Of a DNA stretch of 33,650 nucleotides, positions 1-6,477 are shown piece by piece (within the stretch, counting starts at the first letter, position 1; the number at the start of each line of letters is the position of its first letter). Source of the DNA: a virus. The stretch is from positions 1-33,650 of IMG/VR virus record IMGVR_UViG_3300030616_000062; one strand, 5' to 3'. The notes under the pieces were generated by a model. That model had not been told where the DNA came from. It saw nothing but the letters and a program-made list of their open reading frames with translations, and did no database searches. The translations under genes were made by a program, and so were the position numbers.

Positions 1-203
1 GATTCGTTGTCGGATCCAAGGGCGACTACATTTCAAACTTGATTACCAAATCGGGAATTAATCTGACTGAGATCATCACGAAGGTTGATTCCAAATTTGT
101 AAACCAATCATCCATCGGAAGGATTCTACGCGTGTTGAATGAGATGCAGAATAAAAAAGTTATATATAAAAAAGATAATAAATATTATCTGGTTGTCGAA
201 TAG
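1..203 (+). CDS. C-terminal fragment of a winged-helix-like protein (5' end outside window)
   Basis: The frame starting at base 3 is open from the left edge to a TAG at 201-203 and encodes about 66 residues. The visible piece has the pattern of a winged helix-turn-helix end: a helix with INLTEIITKV, a recognition-helix-like NQSSIGRILRVLNEM, then a basic wing with KKVIYKKDNKYYLVV. This suggests a DNA-binding or regulatory protein, but the family cannot be fixed from a fragment. A strong terminator follows 22 bases after the stop, so it is the last gene of the upstream transcription unit and is separate from the packaging genes downstream. Confidence 0.6.
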   Translation, partial: FVVGSKGDYISNLITKSGINLTEIITKVDSKFVNQSSIGRILRVLNEMQNKKVIYKKDNKYYLVVE

Positions 204-225
204 TATATAATCATTCCCATACGCT

Positions 226-259
226 AATATAGGCGAGCATTGCGCTCGCCTATATTTTT
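226..259 (+). terminator. Rho-independent terminator after the upstream gene
   Basis: A perfect 13-base-pair stem (226-238 with 244-256, core GGCGAGC/GCTCGCC) encloses a 5-base loop and runs into a T-rich stretch (TATATTTTTATTT). It ends the transcription unit of the partial gene at the left edge and insulates it from the terminase genes. Confidence 0.85.
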
Positions 260-296
260 ATTTATAAATATTATTTTTAAATAATATAACACGCGC

Positions 297-378
297 TCTT
301 GGCCTAGGCCGCGGAAGCTTCCTTGGCCTAGGAAGCGGGGGGTTATGAGACATCCTAGGAATGAAGTGCCTAGGCAGA
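297..378. repeat. Cluster of four CCTAGG palindromes with nested hairpins (candidate packaging or regulatory site)
   Basis: CCTAGG occurs at 303-308, 327-332, 354-359 and 369-374. The first and last are extended palindromes (GGCCTAGGCC at 301-310, TGCCTAGGCA at 367-376). The 11-mer CTTGGCCTAGG is directly repeated at 298-308 and 322-332. GGAAGCTTCC at 313-322 is another 10-base palindrome, and GCTTCCT (317-323) pairs with AGGAAGC (330-336) around the second CCTAGG. The repeated, symmetrical units look like a multi-site protein binding region. Its position before the small terminase gene makes a terminase binding site the leading guess; a repressor or replication-protein site is an alternative. 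Confidence 0.5.
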
Positions 379-418
379 ACTACCGGCCATACGCATGTGG
401 CGCAATTTTTTAAAACCA

Positions 419-485
419 GGGGCCCCTTTTCTAACTGCGCGGCGCAGTAAAATACCCCCCATATATAGGCGGGGGTCAATTTTTT
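419..485 (+). terminator. Three further short inverted repeats ending in a T-tract (possible terminator or structured site)
   Basis: GGGGCCCC lies at 419-426. ACTGCGC (434-440) and GCGCAGT (442-448) form an inverted repeat around a single base. ACCCCC (454-459) pairs with GGGGGT (471-476) across an 11-base loop and is followed three bases later by six T residues. The last element resembles a weak intrinsic terminator. All three may equally be part of the same structured packaging region as the CCTAGG cluster. Confidence 0.3.
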
Positions 486-511
486 CCTTTTTATTGGTCT
501 CCAACAGTTTT

Positions 512-562
512 TTAAAATATCTCGTGATTTTATCTTATAATGTATGTAAATTCATATATAAT
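512..562 (+). promoter_or_regulatory. Possible promoter(s) for the packaging genes: two TATAAT boxes
   Basis: Exact TATAAT hexamers occur at 536-541 and 557-562 within an AT-rich stretch directly upstream of the small terminase start. No good TTGACA-like -35 element sits 16-18 bases before either. AT-rich DNA gives such matches by chance, so this stays a weak call supported mainly by position after a terminator and before the first gene of a new unit. Confidence 0.25.
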
Positions 563-584
563 ACATTATTACCGACATACTACC

Positions 585-1658
585 ATGGCACAGACAGAAG
601 ATAAAGAAATCGAATACCAGACGGATTACCTGATTACGGGGGCCGCAAAGGGTTCTATCTCCGAAGCCCAACTCATTGCTATTAAAACATATATAGAGTT
701 GGGTTTTCCTTATACCAAGATAGAACGTCTTACAGGAGTACCTGCTGATACTATCGGGCGCTTAAACAGAGGTAAGTTCGGGCGTTTGCACGAAGTTGCA
801 GCTGATCCACTAATTAAAAAACATTGGGACGAGCGAAGACGCAAGTTCATTAACGCAGCGTACGCAAAAGTTGAAGACATGCTTAATTCCGTCGATGCGG
901 GTAAGATTGAAGGCGCTAACTTGAAAGACACTGTTAACTCAATAGCGGTGCTCGTGCAGCAGATTGTTAACATGGTAGGTCATTCAAAACAGACAACCGA
1001 GACGACAGAAGAAATCGGTGTCGTAAAAAACATGAGCAACGAAAAGCTTGAACAATATATCGAGTCCGCAACAAAAGCTTTAGGAGTGAATGGTGGAGTC
1101 TTGCTGCGACGTACAAGAAAAACGACCGTTGAAGAAAGCCAGGTCGGAACCCCCGAAGACGGGGAACCCTCAAACTACACTTCAAACTACGACCCCGACC
1201 CCAACAACGACAACGACAACGACCTCGACACCGGCACCGGCACAAGAAGTACAGGGGGAGAAGAACTTCCAGGAGCTGTTGCAGAAGGACTTGAAATCAC
1301 AAGCATCCCAGTCGCCCAAGTGGAAGAATCCGACGAAGAGGGAACGTCACGCGGTTCAAACCGCGCACCCGCAACTAGTATCAGCGATAATGGACGTACT
1401 AACGGGCAAGGCGGAACATCTGGACAAGCAGGTCATACAGGACCTGGTGCAGTCCTCCATGACGAGCGAGACAGCGACGGAGAAGATGGAAGAGCAAAAT
1501 TCCGTAAAGTCGCTGACGGGGTCATCAGCGCCGCAAGAGCCCACCCCCTCGAAGCAGCTAAAGTTGACTCCGACCCAGACGGAACCGGCCATACGCCAGT
1601 TTATGAAGAACCAGGAGAAAATGGAACAGAAAAGGCTCCTGGCGACGGCACTGGATGA
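585..1658 (+). CDS. Small terminase subunit-like protein with a long tail overlapping the large terminase gene
   Basis: The protein is predicted to recognise phage DNA and start packaging with the large subunit. I chose ATG 585 (MAQTEDKEIE...) rather than the in-frame ATG 540, because the extra 15 residues look untranslated; neither start has a clear Shine-Dalgarno site. Residues about 25-65 form a helix-turn-helix-like segment (AIKTYIELGFPYTKIERLTG, then VPADTIGRLNRGKFGRL), followed by a helical region to about residue 170. From about residue 170 to the end at 357 the sequence becomes Gly/Asp/Glu/Pro-rich and disordered. This tail is read over DNA that also encodes the N terminus of the large subunit in the +1 frame. 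Small terminases are usually 140-200 residues, so the tail is anomalous. It may be a true overprinted extension, an out-of-frame passenger, or the result of an indel or frameshift. The identification rests on position and the helix-turn-helix pattern. Confidence 0.6.
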   Translation: MAQTEDKEIEYQTDYLITGAAKGSISEAQLIAIKTYIELGFPYTKIERLTGVPADTIGRLNRGKFGRLHEVAADPLIKKHWDERRRKFINAAYAKVEDMLNSVDAGKIEGANLKDTVNSIAVLVQQIVNMVGHSKQTTETTEEIGVVKNMSNEKLEQYIESATKALGVNGGVLLRRTRKTTVEESQVGTPEDGEPSNYTSNYDPDPNNDNDNDLDTGTGTRSTGGEELPGAVAEGLEITSIPVAQVEESDEEGTSRGSNRAPATSISDNGRTNGQGGTSGQAGHTGPGAVLHDERDSDGEDGRAKFRKVADGVISAARAHPLEAAKVDSDPDGTGHTPVYEEPGENGTEKAPGDGTG

Positions 1659-3021
1659 ACAGTTAAGAAGAAAAGCTAGTGGAGATATCAATGCCTTTTG
1701 CATGTACGTATTCAACTGGGAAAACCAGTGGTTCCATAAGGAATGGCATTACTGCATTGACACCCACCAATATATTCTTATCATATCTCCCCGAGATCAT
1801 GGAAAGAGTTCCCAAATATCTGTTGCAAGGGTACTTTTCGAACTCGGGAGAAACCCTGACCTACGAATCAAAGTTGTCTCCCAAAGCGACCCAAGAGCCG
1901 CGAACATCCTTTCCGAAATCACAGACCATATTTTACATAACAAAAGATTACATGCCGTATTTCCAAAGCTCAAGCCCGCAAAGGGAAAGCCTTGGACGCA
2001 ACATAAGGTTTATGTACAAAGAGAAATTATTTCCAAGGATCCATCTGTTGAATCCCTTGGAATACTCAGCACTGCAACCGGTGCTCGCGCCGACCTCATT
2101 ATCTTCGACGATGTCGTTGATTTCCGAAATGCAATCCAGAATCCAAAACTCCGTGATGTTGTTAAAGAAGCCTTCTTCTCTGTCTGGGTTAATCTCTTGG
2201 AACCCGAAGGAAGGCTCGTTTACATATGCACACTATGGCACAGAGACGACCTGTCGCATGCACTTATGGCAATGGATGCATATCATACAATATTTTATTC
2301 AATTCCTGAAGGTAGTTTCGAACCCATCTGGCCTTCGAAGTGGCCAGAGGAAATGCTGAGGCGCCGTTGTGAAGAGATCGGAAAACGCGAATTCGATAGA
2401 TCATTTAGAAACATCGCCCTCTCTTCTGAAGACACGTTGTTCAAGGACGAGTTTATCGAGGCTTGCTTTGTCGATGCAGTTGCACCACCCAAGGGACTCA
2501 AAACTTTCGCTGGAGTTGACCTTGCTGCGGGGAAGGGTAAAAAAGCAAAATTCAACGTGCTCTTCACTATTGCCGTCGACAGAAAAGGCCGTCGTTGGCG
2601 ACAAGAGATCCTCAGAGGAAGATTTACCGCCCCGCAATTCGCAAGGATAATTATTGCGGCGTATGATAGATTTAACCATGAAGCAATAATGGTAGAGAAT
2701 AATGCGTACCAAGAAAGTATGATCGAATGGATGCGCGAGTTAGGAAGGAAAGATGTTCCAATTGTCGGTTTCACAACGGGCAAAAATAAGCTCGATCTCA
2801 ATATCGGCTTACCCTCACTTGCCGTTGAAATGCAAAATGGGGCGTGGGCGATACCCAGAGCGAATAAGCATGACCCGACATGCATGTGTAACGACTGTAT
2901 CTGGATTAACGAACTTCGGTCGTACCCAATCGGGGAAACGTCAGACATCGTGATGGCGCAGTGGATGGCAAAAGAAGCAGCTAGGAAGTTTATGCATAAA
3001 GGCGGTTACGAATATTGGTGA
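1090..3021 (+). CDS. terL: Large terminase subunit (ATPase/nuclease)
   Basis: This is the packaging motor: it pumps DNA through the portal using ATP and cuts the concatemer. The Walker A-like motif SPRDHGKSS is at residues 233-241. Walker B is LIIFDDV at about 336-342, and a coupling-type motif YICTLWHRDD is at about 378-387. The RNase H-like nuclease domain begins at FAGVDLAAGKG with Asp477, and IMVENN follows with the next candidate acidic residue. The ATPase core normally starts 40-70 residues before Walker A. Here about 190 extra residues precede it, including a Thr/Pro run (PTPTTTTTTTSTPAPA, about 36-51) and then more ordinary helical sequence. The extra part overlaps the small terminase frame by 569 bases. 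ATG 1090 is preceded by TAGGAG with short spacing; a later start (for example in the 1600s) is possible but has no better ribosome site. The core assignment is firm; the N terminus is not. Confidence 0.93.
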   Translation: MVESCCDVQEKRPLKKARSEPPKTGNPQTTLQTTTPTPTTTTTTTSTPAPAQEVQGEKNFQELLQKDLKSQASQSPKWKNPTKRERHAVQTAHPQLVSAIMDVLTGKAEHLDKQVIQDLVQSSMTSETATEKMEEQNSVKSLTGSSAPQEPTPSKQLKLTPTQTEPAIRQFMKNQEKMEQKRLLATALDEQLRRKASGDINAFCMYVFNWENQWFHKEWHYCIDTHQYILIISPRDHGKSSQISVARVLFELGRNPDLRIKVVSQSDPRAANILSEITDHILHNKRLHAVFPKLKPAKGKPWTQHKVYVQREIISKDPSVESLGILSTATGARADLIIFDDVVDFRNAIQNPKLRDVVKEAFFSVWVNLLEPEGRLVYICTLWHRDDLSHALMAMDAYHTIFYSIPEGSFEPIWPSKWPEEMLRRRCEEIGKREFDRSFRNIALSSEDTLFKDEFIEACFVDAVAPPKGLKTFAGVDLAAGKGKKAKFNVLFTIAVDRKGRRWRQEILRGRFTAPQFARIIIAAYDRFNHEAIMVENNAYQESMIEWMRELGRKDVPIVGFTTGKNKLDLNIGLPSLAVEMQNGAWAIPRANKHDPTCMCNDCIWINELRSYPIGETSDIVMAQWMAKEAARKFMHKGGYEYW

Positions 3022-3031
3022 GGAGTAAAAG

Positions 3032-3877
3032 ATGAAACTCGCACTTTGTATAGGTATTAACGACTATCCAGGTACTATGAATGATCTGAATTGGTGTGTT
3101 TCAGATTCAGCAGCTTGGAAACAAATGCTCGAACTTCAGGGGTTTAAAGTAACGTGGTTGACGGATAAGAATGCTACGGCGCACAACATACTCACAGAGA
3201 TATACGCGATGGCACTTGTTACCGGTGTCGAGGATGAGGTCGTTGTAACATATTCTGGGCATGGAACACAAGTGTGGGATAAAGATGGCGATGAGGCTGA
3301 TGGGTATGACGAAGCGATATGCGCCTATGATCGGAATGTGATAGATGATGAGTTCCGACAGGCGATTATGAGTTTTGAAGAGACACGCGTGACCTTCTTC
3401 TTGGATTCATGCTTCTCTGGTACATGTACTAGGAAGCGCGCGACTTCGCGCAGAAAGGCCCGTTTCATGCCGTCGGATGTTCCTTCTGGTATGAAGCCTA
3501 AGAAGAAGTTTATGTCGGGTATGCATGAGATACTTCTTTCCGGTTGTGCAGATGATGAGTATTCATATGAAGGTATGGTCGGGGATTCTGGGTGGGGGAT
3601 GTTTACGTACTACTCGATGGCTTCATACCATGAAGGTATGACCTACAGAGAATTTTATGCGAAGATACGTGAACACTTGCCTTCGAACAATTTCCCGCAG
3701 ACACCCCAGCTGGAATGTGACGAAGAGAAAAAAGATCTGGTCATGTTTGATTCGGTCGGTGGGGATGTAGAGCCTGAACCTGTGGAGGAAGAAAGTTGGT
3801 TCAAACGCAACTGGGCGTGGGTGTTGTTCATTGCATCAGTTGTGTTTTTACTATTTGTGTATTTCTTTGTTAAATGA
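3032..3877 (+). CDS. Caspase-like protease (metacaspase, peptidase C14 type) with C-terminal membrane anchor
   Basis: Predicted cysteine protease of the caspase/metacaspase fold, 281 residues. The p20-type domain starts immediately (LALCIGINDYPG). The catalytic histidine is His77 in TYSGHGTQ and the catalytic cysteine is Cys127 in FFLDSCFSG. Between them lies DEADGYDEAICAYD, matching the DGxDE signature of metacaspases, which prefer basic P1 residues and often need calcium. A p10-like half continues to about residue 240 (LLSGCADDEYSYE, WGMFTYYSM). After an acidic linker (EPEPVEEE), residues about 262-280 form a single transmembrane helix followed by a terminal Lys, so it looks tail-anchored with the protease in the cytoplasm. 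AGGAG at 3021-3025 overlaps the terminase stop, so the two genes are translationally coupled. Its target is unknown. Roles in lysis timing, virion or scaffold processing, or countering host defence are all inference. Confidence 0.9.
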   Translation: MKLALCIGINDYPGTMNDLNWCVSDSAAWKQMLELQGFKVTWLTDKNATAHNILTEIYAMALVTGVEDEVVVTYSGHGTQVWDKDGDEADGYDEAICAYDRNVIDDEFRQAIMSFEETRVTFFLDSCFSGTCTRKRATSRRKARFMPSDVPSGMKPKKKFMSGMHEILLSGCADDEYSYEGMVGDSGWGMFTYYSMASYHEGMTYREFYAKIREHLPSNNFPQTPQLECDEEKKDLVMFDSVGGDVEPEPVEEESWFKRNWAWVLFIASVVFLLFVYFFVK

Positions 3878-3888
3878 GGAGAGTACGA

Positions 3889-4083
3889 ATGGAAGACACT
3901 TACGAACAGAAGATTGGGAAGATTCGCAACAAAGTGCGTGATCTACTTCATGAGCGCTATCGCGTTGCTGAAGGCGAAGGAGAGAAAGAACGCGTCTTTA
4001 GAATGGCTGTGAATCTTCTGACAGAAGAAGCGGGGACTTTGACCCTGCTACAGATCATCACAACCTTACAACAGCCGAGTTGA
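3889..4083 (+). CDS. Small helical protein of unknown function, downstream partner of the caspase-like gene
   Basis: I do not recognise a family. The 64-residue product (MEDTYEQKIGKIRNKVRDLL...) is almost entirely charged helix with no transmembrane segment, cysteine or signal peptide. I prefer ATG 3889, which has GAGGAG at 3875-3880 at good spacing. An in-frame ATG at 3874 overlaps the caspase stop as ATGA but has no ribosome site of its own. It lies between the anchored protease and a membrane/coiled-coil protein, so it may be co-expressed with them as a regulator or adaptor; that is inference from position only. Confidence 0.65.
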   Translation: MEDTYEQKIGKIRNKVRDLLHERYRVAEGEGEKERVFRMAVNLLTEEAGTLTLLQIITTLQQPS

Positions 4084-4102
4084 CTCGGCATCGGAGGCGG
4101 GT

Positions 4103-4456
4103 ATGGTACGTCTGAAAAGCGACCAGAATGGAGGTACCGTAGTTAATCTTGAAGGCATAAAGCCTCTATGGGCACGCATACTGATTGTTGTTACCTGTGT
4201 AATTGTTGGCGGCTCTCCTGTGGGAGGTTACTTCGGCGGGAAGATTATTGTCGCAAACGGAATTACTAATAAGATTAAGACTTTTGAGAGGCAGCTCGAA
4301 AAGATTGATGCAACGTTTGATGGTTGTAAAGAAGCACTTAGCAGCCATGAAAAAGCGTTGCTCCTTATCTCCGATCAAAACCGCATGATAGGAAACAAGT
4401 TGGGAATTGAAGGGTTCCCCGACATTCGTATTGTTCTATCAACAGAAACGGAGTGA
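4103..4456 (+). CDS. Small membrane protein with a cytoplasmic or periplasmic coiled coil
   Basis: A 117-residue protein with one hydrophobic segment at about residues 22-50 (WARILIVVTCVIVGG, then a Gly-rich stretch GGYFGGKIIVA). It is followed by a heptad-like helical region (KIKTFERQLEKIDATFDGCKEALSSHEKALLLI). The layout of one transmembrane helix plus coiled coil resembles small lysis accessory proteins such as XhlA-type or spanin-like products, but I see no lipobox and no endolysin or two-helix holin beside it. GGAGG at 4091-4095 serves ATG 4103. It may work at the membrane with the anchored caspase-like protein two genes upstream. Function unknown. Confidence 0.7.
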   Translation: MVRLKSDQNGGTVVNLEGIKPLWARILIVVTCVIVGGSPVGGYFGGKIIVANGITNKIKTFERQLEKIDATFDGCKEALSSHEKALLLISDQNRMIGNKLGIEGFPDIRIVLSTETE

Positions 4457-4461
4457 CAACC

Positions 4462-4998
4462 ATGATGAAGCATGCTCTAGAAGCACAATTCGTGAAGGGC
4501 TTTGAACATATACTCAATAATGCGGATTTGACAGGTGAACGTAAAGCACAACGTATTATGAGTATTCTTCATAGCGAACAGGTAACAACTTTTCTGGATC
4601 CTGACGTGGCTAAGGAGCTCAGAAACACCTTAGGCCGGAAATCGCTAGCGCGTTTGACTGGATTAACAGAAGGCATCGCACAACGGATTATAAAGAATGC
4701 GAGGAAAGGATCCCCAATGACATCGGATACTCTTGACTTGAAAGATGCTATCGACGTGAACGTGTTCATCGAAAAAAACGACATGAACCGCAGAGTGTAC
4801 AAAGGTCTGGAAAAACTACAAGCAGCGTTGATTCCAGATATTAAGTTTCGTGATGCGCTGAGCGTCTCTGCAGCGGTTTGGGCGAGTTTGCGCGAAAAGG
4901 ACGAATTTAAGAAGTTTCAAATCACAATACGTGGCAAACTATACTGGGCACAGCCAGAAGTAATCGGGCGCATCAAAACAGAGTTGGATTATCTATAG
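4462..4998 (+). CDS. Unknown protein with a helix-turn-helix-like segment
   Basis: I do not recognise a family. The 178-residue protein is soluble and mostly helical. A segment near residues 65-85 (LARLTGLTEGIAQRIIKNAR) has the spacing of a helix-turn-helix or helix-hairpin-helix, which suggests DNA contact. The C-terminal half (KFRDALSVSAAVWASLREKD, then an ITIRGKLYW strand pair) looks like a small folded domain. ACGGAG at 4448-4453 sits 8 bases before ATG 4462; the in-frame GTG 4453 overlaps this site and is rejected as start. The gene follows the membrane protein stop by 5 bases and precedes the metallophosphoesterase by 9, so it belongs to the same operon. Confidence 0.7.
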   Translation: MMKHALEAQFVKGFEHILNNADLTGERKAQRIMSILHSEQVTTFLDPDVAKELRNTLGRKSLARLTGLTEGIAQRIIKNARKGSPMTSDTLDLKDAIDVNVFIEKNDMNRRVYKGLEKLQAALIPDIKFRDALSVSAAVWASLREKDEFKKFQITIRGKLYWAQPEVIGRIKTELDYL

Positions 4999-5007
4999 GA
5001 GTAAGTT

Positions 5008-6123
5008 ATGACCGACGATCTCAAGCTTGACGGGGCTTTATCACCGGAAGAGTTGAAAAAGCAAGTTGAGCCCGATCCGAAGGTACGTGCGCTTACACAA
5101 GAGGTAAAGGACCTCAAGGCAACGATCGACTCCCTACGTTTGGGCGAAGGTCAGCTACAAGCTCTTGGTGATGCCATTATAGAACATATCCCTATTGCAC
5201 GACCTCCCGCGCAGATTTATATTCCGCCCAAGGAAAAAAGATCTGTCGACAGCCCCATTTCAGTCGTCTGCCACAATACAGACTGGCATTATGGGGAGTA
5301 CCAAAATCCCGACGAAGTAGAAGGGTTTGGAGAATTTAGTTGCGCGATATGTAAAGAGCGTATTTTAAATAAATTCAATCCTGGAATACTTGACTGGGTA
5401 GAATTACACCGGAAAAGTTACACCGTTAATGAGCTCGTGATGTTATATTCTGGTGATATGATCTCCGGGGATATTCATCAAGAACTTAAAGTGACGAATG
5501 AAATACCCTCCACTGCGCAAGCCGTTGAAGTAGCATTTCTTATCGAAGATCAGGTTTTAATGCTCGCACCACATTTTGATGTCGTGAGGGTTGAGTTCAT
5601 CGTCGCTGATAACCATTCGAGATTAACAGCGAAACCGCAGGCAAAGGAAGCTGGTCTGAATAGCTTCAATTATATGACGGCGCGTATGGTGCAAAGAGCA
5701 CTTCGCGACGTAGAGAACGTCCAGTTCAATTACTACCCAATGTTGCAAAAGACTATTGCTGTACAAAATATGCAGTATTTATGTATGCATGGTCATCAGA
5801 TTAAAGGTTGGGCTGGTTATCCTTACTACGGAATCGATCGACAAGCGGGTAAAGAATCTATGAGACGCTCGCAAAAATCGACCCCCGGAGAATTAACTTG
5901 GGAACAGGCATTTGAACTGTGGAAGAGTCTGCGTTTCAATAAGATGGTTCTCGGACATTTTCATGCACCACTTGATAGCCCATGGTGGTGTATCGGGGGA
6001 TCTGTATCCGGAACAAGTGCATATGATCACCAACACGGAAGATATTCACCTCCGTGTCAAACCGCCTGGTTCGTACACCCGAAGAAGGGTGAATTTGATA
6101 GGACTGTTTTTGATTTGACATAA
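5008..6123 (+). CDS. Calcineurin-like metallophosphoesterase with N-terminal coiled coil
   Basis: Predicted two-metal phosphoesterase of 371 residues. After a helical or coiled-coil N terminus (about 20-60), the metal-binding motifs appear in family order: TDWHYGE (Asp92, His94), YSGDMISGD (Asp150), DNHSR (Asn202, His203), CMHGHQIKG (His261, His263) and LGHFHAP (His317, His319). Members of this superfamily hydrolyse phosphomonoesters, phosphodiesters or DNA ends. Phage relatives are often labelled DNA exonuclease or repair-like and commonly lie near terminase genes, so a role in DNA processing before packaging is plausible. A pair of cysteines (CAIC at about 112-115) is inserted between the first and second motifs. 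ATG 5008 has AGGAG upstream at good spacing. A stable hairpin follows the stop and closes the operon. Confidence 0.88.
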   Translation: MTDDLKLDGALSPEELKKQVEPDPKVRALTQEVKDLKATIDSLRLGEGQLQALGDAIIEHIPIARPPAQIYIPPKEKRSVDSPISVVCHNTDWHYGEYQNPDEVEGFGEFSCAICKERILNKFNPGILDWVELHRKSYTVNELVMLYSGDMISGDIHQELKVTNEIPSTAQAVEVAFLIEDQVLMLAPHFDVVRVEFIVADNHSRLTAKPQAKEAGLNSFNYMTARMVQRALRDVENVQFNYYPMLQKTIAVQNMQYLCMHGHQIKGWAGYPYYGIDRQAGKESMRRSQKSTPGELTWEQAFELWKSLRFNKMVLGHFHAPLDSPWWCIGGSVSGTSAYDHQHGRYSPPCQTAWFVHPKKGEFDRTVFDLT

Positions 6124-6151
6124 GGCGCGGCTTCTCCTTGCTCTCCCCCCA

Positions 6152-6190
6152 ACAGAGCACGCACGGGGCGGCGTGCGTGCTCTGTAATTA
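6152..6190 (+). terminator. Strong hairpin after the metallophosphoesterase gene (likely terminator)
   Basis: A perfect 14-base-pair stem (6152-6165 with 6172-6185) with a GGGCGG loop starts 29 bases after the stop. It is followed only by AATTACTTTT, so the U-tract is poor. It may be an intrinsic terminator of limited efficiency or an RNA-stabilising or processing element that separates packaging genes from portal and head genes. Confidence 0.55.
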
Positions 6191-6211
6191 CTTTTAACGT
6201 AGGAGCTTATC

Positions 6212-6466
6212 ATGGGTAACGTAATTAATTACAAACATCATGGTAATATGGTTGCCGTGGATGAAGACCTTAAAGGTCTACACAGAGAACACTGTCTTTG
6301 CCACAGATGTAAGCGATTGAAAATACCTCGAGGGAGATGGGCATGGTTGATACGTTGGTTTATTAACTGCCCTCGCGCGAATATACTGTACACATTTTGT
6401 GTGCTGTTTAAAATGACTACGCCCGTTTTTGAATGCCCTATTGATGCATTCGACGAAATGGATTAG
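6212..6466 (+). CDS. Small Cys-rich (putative zinc-binding) protein
   Basis: An 84-residue protein with TAGGAG well placed before ATG 6212. It carries HREHCLCHRCKRLKI (residues about 24-38), then NCPRANILYTFCVLF and TPVFECPIDAF, giving six cysteines and a histidine spaced like a small metal-binding domain. Short phage proteins with this layout (HREHCLC..C..., NCP.A..LY.FC, TPV.ECP) are familiar to me as conserved hypotheticals, but I know of no assigned function. It sits alone between the hairpin at 6152-6190 and the portal gene. Confidence 0.75.
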   Translation: MGNVINYKHHGNMVAVDEDLKGLHREHCLCHRCKRLKIPRGRWAWLIRWFINCPRANILYTFCVLFKMTTPVFECPIDAFDEMD

Positions 6467-6477
6467 TAATAATTTAG

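Larger units (their letters stand above)
204..584. other. Non-coding, palindrome-rich spacer upstream of the terminase genes
   Basis: I find no credible gene in this 381-base stretch; the short open frames in it have no ribosome site and no protein-like composition. It holds the terminator at 226-259, an AT-rich segment, a GC-rich island of about 297-476 packed with palindromes, a T-rich tract near 478-500, and two TATAAT boxes at 536-541 and 557-562. In many tailed phages the packaging recognition site (cos or pac) lies just before or inside the small terminase gene, so this is the natural place to look for it. That role is inferred. Confidence 0.7.

Noticed and set aside
258-479. Open frame on the - strand across the CCTAGG island, 73 codons
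   Set aside because: No ribosome site, Pro/Arg-rich low-complexity product that simply follows the palindromic GC-rich DNA, and all true genes are on the + strand.
540-584. Upstream in-frame ATG 540 as start of the small terminase
   Set aside because: The extra 15 residues (Tyr/His-rich) look like translated AT-rich promoter DNA, and ATG 540 overlaps a TATAAT box. Neither start has a ribosome site, so this is a judgement call.
1679-2359. Long + strand frame inside the large terminase gene
   Set aside because: It is a shadow of terL: conserved ATPase motifs are in the other frame and this product has no recognisable features or ribosome site.
3874-3888. ATG 3874 overlapping the caspase stop as the start of the next gene
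   Set aside because: The ribosome site GAGGAG lies at 3875-3880, downstream of this ATG and correctly spaced for ATG 3889.
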